From contig NZ_JAUCBP010000006.1 of the NCBI RefSeq assembly GCF_030362855.1, forward strand, positions 326,336-390,335: 64,000 nucleotides of DNA. The letters are read 5' to 3'. Shown one piece after another: positions 40,249 through 48,633 of the stretch. The notes under the pieces are model-generated. The model ran no database searches and had not been told where the DNA came from. It saw only the letters and a list, made by a program, of their open reading frames with translations. This stretch comes from Neoalteromonas arenosi. GTDB taxonomy: Bacteria > Pseudomonadota > Gammaproteobacteria > Enterobacterales > Alteromonadaceae. Positions within the stretch are counted from its first letter, which is position 1, and each line of letters opens with the position of its first letter. The translations under genes and the position numbers were made by a program.

Positions 40249-41400
40249 TTAACTCTCCAACTCAGCTTCCGCTTGCGGCGACTGGGAAAAATGACTGATG
40301 GGTAACCAAATCGTAAACTCTGCGCCACCAAGCTTATGATTCGACGCCTTGATGCGGCCTTTATGTGCACGGACAGCTTGATTCACTACCGCTAACCCCA
40401 GGCCCGTACCATTGGTTTTGGTGGTATAAAAAGGTTCAAATAATGTTGCGGCCTTAGTAGTCGGTAAACCTTTGCCTTGATCGCGACAAGATATGATAAG
40501 TTCTTTGTTGTGCACATCGACTGACACAGCAATTGAAACCGTCGTGCCCGGCTCTGATGCCTGTACTGCATTTTGAACTAAATTGACCAGTGCCCCTTGT
40601 AGTGCTGTCGCATTCGCTTGTAAAACTGCACTGCGAGCAGCCTTATCAATAGTTACCTGTACGTGGGTATTTGATTGCGCTAACAACGAAGAGCAACTCG
40701 ACTCGACTTGATGAATAATCTCAACAATCGACGTTGGGGCAATAATATTCTGATCACCGCTTTTTGCAAACAACAGCATGTCGTTGACTTGCGATTCAAG
40801 TTCGTGCAGTCGATCCAGTAGCTTACTGGCGAACTTATTGGTTAACCCTGGGTTCATTTTATCTTGCGCTAGATTTGCTGCGTACAGCAAAGCCGCTGAT
40901 AGTGGCGTGCGGATCTGATGGGCCAGAGAAGCGACCATTTTGCCCAGTGATGACAAACGTTGCATATGACTCACGCGCGCTTGCAGTTGGCGTGTTTCCG
41001 TCAAATCAGTGATTACGATTAACTGCCCAGGCTCTTCGATTAAGGGAGTAATTGATAACTTAACACGTCGGCCATCACGCAAGGACACTTCATGACCATC
41101 GTCAGCACGAGGCTTGAAAGAGCGCGCAATGATATCGCGCCATATTTCGGCTTCCAGTGGTTCGCCAAGCAGTTGTCTGGCTAATCGGTTTGCTTGACGT
41201 ACGACACCTTTACCATCAATCACGATAACACCTGCAGGCATAACCTGTAACAATCGTTCTAAACGTTGTGACTGACGTTTTAGGGAAAGATATGACTCTT
41301 GCTCAATCATTTCAGAGCTATTATCCATAACCGCAGTACGATTAGAGCCGCTGTTTAAATCTTCAAAGTCGTGTTCAACTTGGGCTTGGTTATATAGCAT
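40249..41400 (-). CDS. flrB: Flagellar sensor histidine kinase FlrB (FleS)
   Basis: FlrB phosphorylates FlrC. The 383-aa protein has no membrane helix. A PAS-like domain (MPAGVIVIDGKGVVRQANRL) precedes the H-box SLAHQIRTPLSAAL and a HATPase domain (NLVQNAVQASEP, DQGKGLP, TNGTGLGLAVV). GAGG lies 5 nt before the ATG. It is 1 nt upstream of flrC and follows a sigma54 site. Confidence 0.95.
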   Translation of the reverse strand: MLYNQAQVEHDFEDLNSGSNRTAVMDNSSEMIEQESYLSLKRQSQRLERLLQVMPAGVIVIDGKGVVRQANRLARQLLGEPLEAEIWRDIIARSFKPRADDGHEVSLRDGRRVKLSITPLIEEPGQLIVITDLTETRQLQARVSHMQRLSSLGKMVASLAHQIRTPLSAALLYAANLAQDKMNPGLTNKFASKLLDRLHELESQVNDMLLFAKSGDQNIIAPTSIVEIIHQVESSCSSLLAQSNTHVQVTIDKAARSAVLQANATALQGALVNLVQNAVQASEPGTTVSIAVSVDVHNKELIISCRDQGKGLPTTKAATLFEPFYTTKTNGTGLGLAVVNQAVRAHKGRIKASNHKLGGAEFTIWLPISHFSQSPQAEAELES

Positions 41401-41449
41401 TACTACCTCGTGTCAAAAACCTGTCAGCGGTTTTACTAACAGTAGAGAT

Positions 41450-41465
41450 AGCACGTGCCGTGCCA
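41450..41465 (-). promoter_or_regulatory. Sigma54 promoter of flrBC
   Basis: The minus strand reads TGGCACGGCACGTGCT: exact -24 TGGCACG, correct 10-nt GG-to-GC spacing and a one-base change in -12 (GTGCT for TTGCT). It lies 50 nt before the flrB ATG, fitting FlrA activation of flrBC as in Vibrio. Confidence 0.82.
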
Positions 41466-41560
41466 TATTTTAAAACTTTAAAATCAATGCCTTACATGAT
41501 GAAAGTGTAGTCAATGCATTGACCGGTGGGAAAATATGCGAGTGATTTAACGGGAATAAG

Positions 41561-43009
41561 CTACGCTTCAGCCTCGCGTTGGATGTTGTACTTACGCATT
41601 TTCTCGACCAAGGTCGTTCTGCGCATGCCGAGTTTGTCAGCTGCGCGAGCAACAACCCAGTCCGATTGCTCCAAAGCTTGCAGTACTAAATTAATTTCAA
41701 GCTCTGACAAATACTCTTTCAAGTTTACCCCTTCATCAGGTAGAGCTGTATCAGCAGCTTGAGGCAAAGTAACGTCATGACTGTTCTCGTCAAGTTCAGC
41801 AGACTCAGCAAACAGTTCATTAAACGCTTGCCGCTCAAGCACTTCTTCCGGGTAATCTGGCTCGTACTGCTCGAATTCCCCGTGCTGGTACTTGCTGGGT
41901 AACTCACTGACATCGATTAATTGGTTCGGATAGAGAATAGTCAAACGCTCAACTAAGTTACTGAGCTCCCTCACATTTCCCGGCCATGGATGTTCCATTA
42001 GAGACTTAATAGCTTGCTCGGTAAAGCGAACAACCGTTTCTGAGTCATCTTGAATACGAGTGACCAACTCTTGCAATAACAGCGGAATATCTTCCTGTCG
42101 CTCGCGCAACGCTGGACTTTCAATCGGAAAAACATTCAATCGATAATAGAGATCCTCGCGGAACTTGTCTTTTTCTATCATCCCTTCTAAATCGCGATGC
42201 GTTGCAGCAATAACCCTTACATTACACGCTATAGGTCGAGTCCCCCCGACGCGTTCAAATGTGCGCTCTTGCAAAACGCGTAGAAGCTTAACTTGCATCT
42301 GTAGTGGCATGTCACCGATTTCATCAAGGAACAGAGTCCCTCCTTCGGCTAATTCAAAACGACCTTTGCGGCTGTTAACCGCCCCCGTAAATGCGCCTTT
42401 TTCATGTCCAAATAGCTCACTCTCGAGCAACTCACCAGGGATAGCACCACAGTTTATTGGAATAAACTCAGCATCTTTGCGCGACGACATGAAATGAATA
42501 TTGCGCGCAATGACCTCTTTACCAGTACCAGATTCGCCCAAAATCAATACATTGGCATCCGTAGGTGCCACTTGCTCAACCAGCTTACGCACTGATTGAA
42601 TCAGCGGGCTTTGCCCTACCAAGCTACGGAACAAACGCATTTTGCTTTGTACTGACTTAACGTTGTTAGGGTTGCGCTTTAAATACTCTTGGGCGCGATA
42701 CAATGCCTGTGTCAGGAATGGATAAGTGATGGGCAAACCTATGTGTGCAACAAGGTTCTTACTGACTTTTTCAGAGTCGCCAGTATCGCTGATACCAACA
42801 AACGGTATATGCGGATACGTTTTAACAAGGTGGGGACTCTCTTGGGCGGTTAGGTCTAATAATACAATTGTATTCTCTGGGGCTTTTTTGAGTGACGAAT
42901 CGGCATCAGCGCAGGCACTGATTTCATGCTCTTCAGACATAAATTGCAAGATGGTTTGCAAAGTCTGAATGACTGCCGAATTATCGCTGACAATCAAAAT
43001 GTGGTTCAT
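41561..43009 (-). CDS. flrA: Flagellar master regulator FlrA (FleQ)
   Basis: FlrA starts the flagellar cascade by activating sigma54 at early promoters. The 482-aa protein has a divergent, receiver-like FleQ N-terminus (HILIVSDNSAVIQTLQTIL), an AAA+ domain with Walker A GESGTGKEVIARN, the sigma54-contact GAFTGA in GHEKGAFTGAVNS and LDEIGDMPLQMQ, and a C-terminal Fis HTH (VVARAADKLGMRRTTLVEKM). FleQ-type proteins can also bind cyclic-di-GMP; that cannot be confirmed here. Confidence 0.96.
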   Translation of the reverse strand: MNHILIVSDNSAVIQTLQTILQFMSEEHEISACADADSSLKKAPENTIVLLDLTAQESPHLVKTYPHIPFVGISDTGDSEKVSKNLVAHIGLPITYPFLTQALYRAQEYLKRNPNNVKSVQSKMRLFRSLVGQSPLIQSVRKLVEQVAPTDANVLILGESGTGKEVIARNIHFMSSRKDAEFIPINCGAIPGELLESELFGHEKGAFTGAVNSRKGRFELAEGGTLFLDEIGDMPLQMQVKLLRVLQERTFERVGGTRPIACNVRVIAATHRDLEGMIEKDKFREDLYYRLNVFPIESPALRERQEDIPLLLQELVTRIQDDSETVVRFTEQAIKSLMEHPWPGNVRELSNLVERLTILYPNQLIDVSELPSKYQHGEFEQYEPDYPEEVLERQAFNELFAESAELDENSHDVTLPQAADTALPDEGVNLKEYLSELEINLVLQALEQSDWVVARAADKLGMRRTTLVEKMRKYNIQREAEA

Positions 43010-43056
43010 CGTTACCCCGAGCGCAATTGTTTTTATTAATATATGCTGCCTCTAAG

Positions 43057-43084
43057 ATTGTAACCGCAACCGAATTTTACGCAA
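43057..43084 (-). promoter_or_regulatory. Possible sigma70 promoter of flrA
   Basis: On the minus strand TTGCGT (43079-43084) and TACAAT (43057-43062) are 16 nt apart, about 50 nt before the flrA start. The -35 is weak. No sigma54 site is seen here, which is expected for the top regulator. Confidence 0.4.
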
Positions 43085-43105
43085 CTAGATTAGGTCTTAG
43101 AATAC

Positions 43106-43132
43106 AAAAAAGACGGCTAAAGCCATCTTTTT
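43106..43132 (-). terminator. Terminator after the flagellin gene
   Basis: AAAAAGACGGC-TAAA-GCCATCTTTTT forms a stem with one mismatch and ends in a T-run, 26 nt after the flagellin stop. It should keep flagellin and flrA transcripts apart. Confidence 0.75.
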
Positions 43133-43158
43133 AAGCATAAAATCAAGTGGTTAATTGC

Positions 43159-43959
43159 TTAGCTCAGCAAACTTAAAACCTGCCCTTGTTGCTGATTCGC
43201 CTGCGCTTGCACGCTCAACGCTGACTGACCTAAAACACCCGCGGCGGCGTTTTCAGATGTCGTTTGCGCGAAATCAGTGTCTTGAATACGACTACGAGCG
43301 GCAGCAGTGTTGACATCAGTTTGCGACAAGTTACGCGCAGCACTCTCGAATTGGTTTTGTGTTGCACCAAGCTCTGAGCGCGCACCACCAATAAACTCAA
43401 GCGCTTCATCAGTCGCCGCTAGGGCTTCTTGCAAACCTTCGCTGGACGTCACATCGACATTGAGTAAATCGGTCAATTGTGATTGTACATCATTGGTACT
43501 GACTGATATCTGCTGGCCTGCGTTTGCGCCCACTTGGAAATCAATATTACCGTCTTCACTCAGTAGCTGACGACCGCCAAAGGTAGTTTGCTCAACTGTT
43601 TGTGTGATATTTTCTTGCAGTTGCGTTATTTCAGCTTGAATCGCCTGACGATCAGCATCATTTAATGTGCCATTGCCCGCTTGCAAGGTTAATTCACGAA
43701 TGCGCTGCGCATCGTTATTGATGCCTTCTAAGCCACTTTCAGCAACTTGAGCCAAGGACACGCCATCATAAGCATTGCGAATAGACTGGCGGTTGCCTTC
43801 TACTTGAGACGTCAATCGGTCAATGATTTGCTGTGCAGCGGAATCATCAGCCGCACTGTTGACACGCCGCCCCGTGGCTAAGCGCTCTAACAACGTGTCT
43901 TGACGCTGTTGCACCTGCTGTAAAATTGACGCATTTGAATCTGTATTGAAATTAATCAT
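43159..43959 (-). CDS. Short, divergent flagellin
   Basis: This 266-aa protein has the N-terminal flagellin helix region (RLATGRRVNSAADDSAAQQI, then NAYDGVSLAQVAESGLEGIN) and the C-terminal one (RIQDTDFAQTTSENAAAGVL, ending QANQQQGQVLSLLS). The middle is short, so variable D2/D3 domains are missing or minimal. The N-terminus (MINFNTDSNASILQQVQQRQ) and the RLATGRR sequence differ from the usual RLSSGLR. GAGGGGG lies just before the ATG. It is the only flagellin in the window; others may exist elsewhere. Confidence 0.92.
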   Translation of the reverse strand: MINFNTDSNASILQQVQQRQDTLLERLATGRRVNSAADDSAAQQIIDRLTSQVEGNRQSIRNAYDGVSLAQVAESGLEGINNDAQRIRELTLQAGNGTLNDADRQAIQAEITQLQENITQTVEQTTFGGRQLLSEDGNIDFQVGANAGQQISVSTNDVQSQLTDLLNVDVTSSEGLQEALAATDEALEFIGGARSELGATQNQFESAARNLSQTDVNTAAARSRIQDTDFAQTTSENAAAGVLGQSALSVQAQANQQQGQVLSLLS

Positions 43960-43982
43960 AATTCCCCCTCATACCTCTTTCG

Positions 43983-43991
43983 AGTATAGCA
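43983..43991 (-). promoter_or_regulatory. Possible extended -10 promoter of flagellin
   Basis: The minus strand has TGCTATACT, a complete extended -10, about 24 nt before the ATG. I find no good -35, no sigma28 (TAAA...CCGATAA) and no sigma54 element in the 155-nt upstream gap. Confidence 0.3.
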
Positions 43992-44044
43992 AAAGGACGA
44001 ATAAAAATTAAACAATGTTGCCTGAGACAGGTATTAATTGATAT

Positions 44045-44108
44045 ACCTACGTATAACCAGCGAGAGCTAAAGTAGTGGGCTTTGCTGAGCAGTTGGTTAT
44101 ACGTAGGT
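44045..44108. repeat. 15-bp perfect inverted repeat between flagellin and glycan genes
   Basis: ACCTACGTATAACCA (44045-44059) and its exact reverse complement (44094-44108) are separated by 34 nt. It starts 6 nt past the stop of the cytidylyltransferase gene. No T-run follows on the minus strand, so it is an unusual terminator if it is one. Confidence 0.85.
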
Positions 44109-44114
44109 TAGGAT

Positions 44115-45263
44115 CTACTGAGGTCCTTCTGGATACACATGGGCTACGTCAGCACGACTCACGGCTAAGCGAATGGCCGGACCATTTCCAGTGGCGGTAA
44201 TTTTGTGTACTTTGTTTTTCGGCATAAATACAAAATCACCTTTTTTGACGATAGATTCTTTACCTTCAATTTCCCAGATCCACTCACCATCAATGATATA
44301 CCACCATTCGTTCCAGTCTGGGTGATAGTGCTTGCGATTGCCTTGACCTGGCAATTGTGAAATCAGCGTAGCGCTATTACTTTCGGTATTGACTAAGCGA
44401 TGACACCAAGAGTTAGTATTGTTTTTGGCAGCAATTAAGTCCGGAATATGCACATGTGGTGCATTCTCATGGTCAAAGTCGGCCTGTTCGATGCCGTCTA
44501 TTTTAAGTATAGAAGGCACATCAGCTTCACTGTGATGCGCAGTTGTATTTCCTTTACTTTGGTAATACTTGGGTTCGCTTGCTTCCCCCTTCTGCGCCAA
44601 ATACGCCAGAACCGCTTCTGCCAAGCGGAAATCTTCTTCATTGTCGATATCCACAGCAGAAAAACCCTTTAACGGGAAATAGCCTATCTTGCCATCACCG
44701 CCATGGTAGCCAAAACCTAGGTTATCCATATTCTGTAGGAACTTTTCTCGTTGCCAGCCCATAAGCACCGTTGCATAAGACGCTACGGGTTGCATATCCT
44801 GCGATGAGATATGCGGCTCAAGTGGACTAAAGTTCACACCTTTGTTTTGATAAACACACGCAATTTGATGCTCTACGGTTGAAACCAATGTATCAACTTG
44901 TTGCTCTTGCATAGCGTTTACGAACGCTTGTATTTCTTCAGCCGAGATAAAGGGTGATGTTGGCAAAATTTGCACAACAATATCGGCATCGACGTTTTGA
45001 CAAAAGTCGAGCAAAAACTCGTCGTTATTTGAGGCATCAGTAGCAAACTGATCCGGGCGCTGGTAAAAACTGACGCCATAATCTTCAGCCAATTCGGCAA
45101 AGATTGGGGCTTCTGAATTAATATAAACAGCATCAAACACCCCGGCATCTCTAGCGGTTTCGGTCACATACGCGATGAGGGGCTTATCGCCAAGCATCCG
45201 TAGATTTTTTTTCGGAACTCGCTTGCTGCCCAAACGAGCTGGAATCATTGCCACAATTTTCAT
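44115..45263 (-). CDS. Acylneuraminate cytidylyltransferase-like protein fused to a cupin
   Basis: Residues 1-225 match CMP-sugar synthetases (PARLGSKRVPKKNLRMLGDK, QILPTSPFISAEEIQAF, DIDNEEDFRLAEAVL), which activate 2-keto acids such as Neu5Ac or pseudaminic acid with CTP. Residues from about 265 form a cupin (HYHPDWNEWWYIIDGEW, GDFVFMPKNKVH) that could be an isomerase, epimerase or binding domain. The fusion is unusual. It is the last gene of the glycan block and is nearest to flagellin. No NeuB/PseI synthase is in the window, so the activated sugar is uncertain. Confidence 0.85.
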   Translation of the reverse strand: MKIVAMIPARLGSKRVPKKNLRMLGDKPLIAYVTETARDAGVFDAVYINSEAPIFAELAEDYGVSFYQRPDQFATDASNNDEFLLDFCQNVDADIVVQILPTSPFISAEEIQAFVNAMQEQQVDTLVSTVEHQIACVYQNKGVNFSPLEPHISSQDMQPVASYATVLMGWQREKFLQNMDNLGFGYHGGDGKIGYFPLKGFSAVDIDNEEDFRLAEAVLAYLAQKGEASEPKYYQSKGNTTAHHSEADVPSILKIDGIEQADFDHENAPHVHIPDLIAAKNNTNSWCHRLVNTESNSATLISQLPGQGNRKHYHPDWNEWWYIIDGEWIWEIEGKESIVKKGDFVFMPKNKVHKITATGNGPAIRLAVSRADVAHVYPEGPQ

Positions 45264-45274
45264 TTACAGACTTC

Positions 45275-45982
45275 CTATTTACTTGTAAAGCCACCATCAA
45301 TGATGATGTTTTGACCCGTGATGTATGTATTTGCTGTTGAACATAAAAACACACACGCCTGGGCAATTTCTTCTGGTTGCGCTAATCGCTGTATTGGTAT
45401 TTGTTCCGCGATTACGCGTTGTTCACTATCACTCAACCACTCTTCAACCATGTCGGTTAAAGTGGGCCCCGGTGACAACGTATTTATCAGCACCCCACAG
45501 CTTGCCAGCTCAACAGCTAAAGACCGCAAAGCACCAACAAATCCCGCCTTACTTCCTGAGTAAACCGTAGAATTGGGTTTAGAAACGATTGAAGCTATGG
45601 ATCCGATGCCGACAATCTTGCCACCACCTCTTTGGCCCATTAAGCTCCCTGCCAGCGCTAAAATCCGAATGGGTGCGTGCAGATTAACTGCCATAACATC
45701 GTCAATCGTTGCTGTTGTAATCTTATCGGCCGGTTCAGGAAAAATTATACCCGCACAATAAATAACGACGTCGTAGCTGAAATCCTGTTCTAGCCAATGA
45801 CAAAACGCATCAACGCTGGCGCTATCTGCAAGATCTAAGTGTTTGATAGAATCTTGGCCGTCAGCATGGCGCGACGTACCAATTACGTTTGCGCCAGCGC
45901 TGTACAATTGTTCTTTGACTGCTTTGCCAATGCCCCGTTCACTGCCAATAATCAGTACGTTTTTATCGTTAAACTCATGCAT
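45275..45982 (-). CDS. SDR-family oxidoreductase
   Basis: This 235-aa short-chain dehydrogenase has the dinucleotide motif IGSERGIGKAV (a variant of GxxxGxG), catalytic YSGSKAGFVG (Tyr-x3-Lys) and a C-terminal TGQNIIIDGGFTSK. It likely oxidises or reduces a hydroxyl or keto group on a sugar or cyclitol intermediate. It lies 11 nt upstream of the cytidylyltransferase-cupin gene. Confidence 0.85.
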   Translation of the reverse strand: MHEFNDKNVLIIGSERGIGKAVKEQLYSAGANVIGTSRHADGQDSIKHLDLADSASVDAFCHWLEQDFSYDVVIYCAGIIFPEPADKITTATIDDVMAVNLHAPIRILALAGSLMGQRGGGKIVGIGSIASIVSKPNSTVYSGSKAGFVGALRSLAVELASCGVLINTLSPGPTLTDMVEEWLSDSEQRVIAEQIPIQRLAQPEEIAQACVFLCSTANTYITGQNIIIDGGFTSK

Positions 45983-45998
45983 GCTTAAATCCTGGCGT

Positions 45999-46916
45999 TT
46001 ACCGCAAGTGTTCGACTAAATGCGCGATCGCTGAGCGCCCCATAGCCAGCGTAGCTTCTTTGGAATTACCACCAATGTGAGGGGTACAAATTAGATTTGG
46101 CATGGACAGAAGTTCTGGGTGCTGTGGTGGCTCTTGGTCATAAACATCAATTGCTGCCGCAGATATCTGACCTGTTTCTAAGGCCCGTTGTAGTGCCGGT
46201 AGATCAATTAAATCACCTCGAGCGGTATTGAGCACAATCGGCGCACGTTGCATTGCAGCGAATGCCGATTTATCGAATAGATGAAATGTTGAATCATCCA
46301 ATGGTGTATGCAGTGAAATGATATCCGCTCGCGCATATATCTCAGTTTTACTGGCTAGCTGTGCTCCGAACGCATCACATTGTGTGGATACGTCAATGAT
46401 GTCATTGACCAATAAACGACAGTTAAATGGCTGTAAAATCCGCGCTAACTCTTGACCAATGTGCCCAAAGCCAATAATACCAATCGTCTTGCCATATAAA
46501 CTTTGGCCGCCCGACTTATTCCATGTCCCGGCCTTTAACTGATTTGAGGTCACATATAAATTGCGGCTCAACATCAGCATAAAGCCCAGAGCCATTTCCG
46601 CTACGGATTGCTTATTAACCCCCGCTGTCCACTTAACGGGTATGTTTTTACTACGACAGTAGTCCAAATCAATATTGTTAAGACCCACGCCAAATTTAGC
46701 GATGACTTTAAGTTTATCCAGCGTATCTAGTACTGGCGCTACAACCTCCTCCATAGCGACTATTGCGCCATCACAATCGGTTAAAAACTCGATAAATTCA
46801 GTTTCAGTTAGCAAACGCCCGGTTGTGTTGAAGCGACAGTCTTCGAAATGGGACTCCACTTCCTGACGCAGAGTTGGGTTATTGGCGAATGCTTTTGAAG
46901 TAATCGCTACTTTCAT
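45999..46916 (-). CDS. D-isomer-specific 2-hydroxyacid dehydrogenase
   Basis: The 305-aa protein has the NAD motif IGIIGFGHIGQELARIL and the catalytic trio Arg in LNTARGDLID, Glu in DVYDQEPPQHPEL and His in CTPHIGGNS. Family members (SerA-like, glycerate and formate dehydrogenases) act on 2-hydroxy/2-keto acids. Its place between a sugar-phosphate cyclase and an SDR suggests it makes or reduces a 2-keto acid in the pathway. It overlaps the cyclase gene by 4 nt. Confidence 0.88.
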   Translation of the reverse strand: MKVAITSKAFANNPTLRQEVESHFEDCRFNTTGRLLTETEFIEFLTDCDGAIVAMEEVVAPVLDTLDKLKVIAKFGVGLNNIDLDYCRSKNIPVKWTAGVNKQSVAEMALGFMLMLSRNLYVTSNQLKAGTWNKSGGQSLYGKTIGIIGFGHIGQELARILQPFNCRLLVNDIIDVSTQCDAFGAQLASKTEIYARADIISLHTPLDDSTFHLFDKSAFAAMQRAPIVLNTARGDLIDLPALQRALETGQISAAAIDVYDQEPPQHPELLSMPNLICTPHIGGNSKEATLAMGRSAIAHLVEHLR

Positions 46917-47980
46917 GAAACCCTCAACAAGGGTAAAACCGTGGCAATCGCGTTGTCTACCTCAAGCGGCGTTACATCGTCAGCTTTAATTGCCTCGATA
47001 GTATCGCTACTAGGAATGATCATGGTCAGATCTTTACCCACCCGCTTCTTGTCATTTTTCAAACATTCAACGATCGCTTCAGCACCGAAATGGTCGGCCT
47101 GAAAGGTGATGGGTAATGTGGGCAAAAACAAGCGTTTGTTCACGTCAGTGAAAAACTCATCGCTAATCAACCCGCGACCTAAGGCAACAGCATTGGCGAC
47201 CATCATACCGACTACTACAGCTAACCCGTGAGGCACTGCATAGTGGCTTGTTGCTTCTAGTGCATGCCCAAAACAGTGACCGTAGTTGAACAAATTGCGT
47301 TTCCCCAAATCAAACTCATCTTCGGCGATAAAGCGTTGTTTTACGGCTAGTGACGAGCGAATGGCCTCAATTCGATTGCGACGGTCATACAAGGCCTTGG
47401 CAAGTTTCTCGATAGCTTGAATGTCCGGCGCTTGCAGATCATCGAGGAGTAAGAACTTAATCACCTCGCCTATGCCACTGTAATAATCTCTATCCGAGAG
47501 TGAATCGAGGAAAGCGGGACACATGTAAATGGTATTGGGAGGATAAAACCCGCCGAGTATATTTTTATAGCTCTCGAAGTTAAGCGATGTTTTGCTGCCT
47601 ACGCAGCTATCCGCTTGAGCTAAGAATGTCGTCGGGAGAAACGACCAAGGCACGCCGCGGTACAAAGTTTGCGCGACAAACCCCGTGATATCCTGAATGA
47701 TGCCACCGCCAATCGATATTAAATGCATTTTCTTCTTTTCAGGAAACGGGGTTAGAAAGCGATAAACACCTTGGACTTTATCCAGTGTTTTGTTTTCCTC
47801 AATTGCCTCAATCAACATTACACGGTGCGACGCCACCCCAGATAGTAATGAAGGATACAAAGCAGCTATTTGGGCATCACAAACGAACACCGCATTGGGC
47901 TGCGCTTTTAAGGCGTCAAAAAAGGCGAAATCAGCTTCAAACTTCACTTCGTAGTTATGAATATTCGATTGAATAATCAT
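46913..47980 (-). CDS. 3-dehydroquinate synthase-like sugar-phosphate cyclase
   Basis: This 355-aa AroB-like protein keeps NAD and metal motifs of the family: GGGIIQDITGFVAQT, FLPTTFLAQADSCVGSK, YYSGIGEVIKFLLLDD and GHCFGHALEA. The usual HGEAV is HGLAV here. Family members cyclise DAHP (AroB), sedoheptulose-7-phosphate (EEVS and related) or glucose-6-phosphate (DOIS). It is not in an aro context, so I think it is a dedicated C7 (or C6) cyclase for surface glycan. Substrate cannot be read from these motifs. Confidence 0.85.
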   Translation of the reverse strand: MIIQSNIHNYEVKFEADFAFFDALKAQPNAVFVCDAQIAALYPSLLSGVASHRVMLIEAIEENKTLDKVQGVYRFLTPFPEKKKMHLISIGGGIIQDITGFVAQTLYRGVPWSFLPTTFLAQADSCVGSKTSLNFESYKNILGGFYPPNTIYMCPAFLDSLSDRDYYSGIGEVIKFLLLDDLQAPDIQAIEKLAKALYDRRNRIEAIRSSLAVKQRFIAEDEFDLGKRNLFNYGHCFGHALEATSHYAVPHGLAVVVGMMVANAVALGRGLISDEFFTDVNKRLFLPTLPITFQADHFGAEAIVECLKNDKKRVGKDLTMIIPSSDTIEAIKADDVTPLEVDNAIATVLPLLRVS

Positions 47981-48630
47981 TAGCTCGTAAAACCTCCATC
48001 AACAATGATTGATTGGCCCGTCAAGTAGGCAGTCTCAGGTTCGATAAGAAATGCAACTACTCGAGCGATTTCATCTGGCGTGGCCATCCGTTGGGCTGGA
48101 ATTTGCGCAATGATTTCTTTTTTCTCTGATTCAGACAGTGACTGCTGCGTTAGTTCAGTTTGGGTAAACCCGGGACAAACCGCGTTTACCGTAACATTAC
48201 TAGCGGCAAATTCACGAGCAAACCCTTTGGTTGCGCCAATCAAGCCAAACTTGGTGCCGCTGTACAGGGCACGTTGGGCTTTAGAGCGAACTCCCCATAT
48301 AGAACTGATGTTGACGACACGCCCAAAGCTTCTTTCGGCCATGCCAGGCAAAATAGCTTGCATTAACTGCAATGGCGCTAAATAGTTAACCTGATTAATC
48401 AATTGCATATCAGCATCGGTAATTTGCGCGGTCGGTTTGATAATATTAATGCCCGCGTTGTTTATTAGGCCATCGAATTGATTGCCATTCTCGAGAAAAC
48501 GAGCAACGCTTGTCGGTGAACTCAGATCCAGTTCATCGCGTGTTGGGCATACCACATGGTGTTGTGATTCGAGTCGAGACTTTATCGCAGCGCCAATTCC
48601 GCGACTGCCTCCAGTGAGTAAAATTTTCAT
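47980..48630 (-). CDS. Second SDR-family oxidoreductase
   Basis: This 216-aa short-chain dehydrogenase has ILLTGGSRGIGAAIKSRL, GLINNAGINII, catalytic YSGTKFGLIGATKGFA and TGQSIIVDGGFTS. It resembles the SDR at 45275 in its C-terminus but is shorter. Its stop base is shared with the cyclase start, so coupling is likely. It probably acts on the product or precursor of the cyclase. Confidence 0.86.
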   Translation of the reverse strand: MKILLTGGSRGIGAAIKSRLESQHHVVCPTRDELDLSSPTSVARFLENGNQFDGLINNAGINIIKPTAQITDADMQLINQVNYLAPLQLMQAILPGMAERSFGRVVNISSIWGVRSKAQRALYSGTKFGLIGATKGFAREFAASNVTVNAVCPGFTQTELTQQSLSESEKKEIIAQIPAQRMATPDEIARVVAFLIEPETAYLTGQSIIVDGGFTS

Positions 48631-48633
48631 AAA

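Noticed and set aside
44045-44108. Integron attC site
   Set aside because: The arms are perfect and symmetric without the usual GTTRRRY/RYYYAAC ends and bulges, and there is no cassette or integrase nearby.
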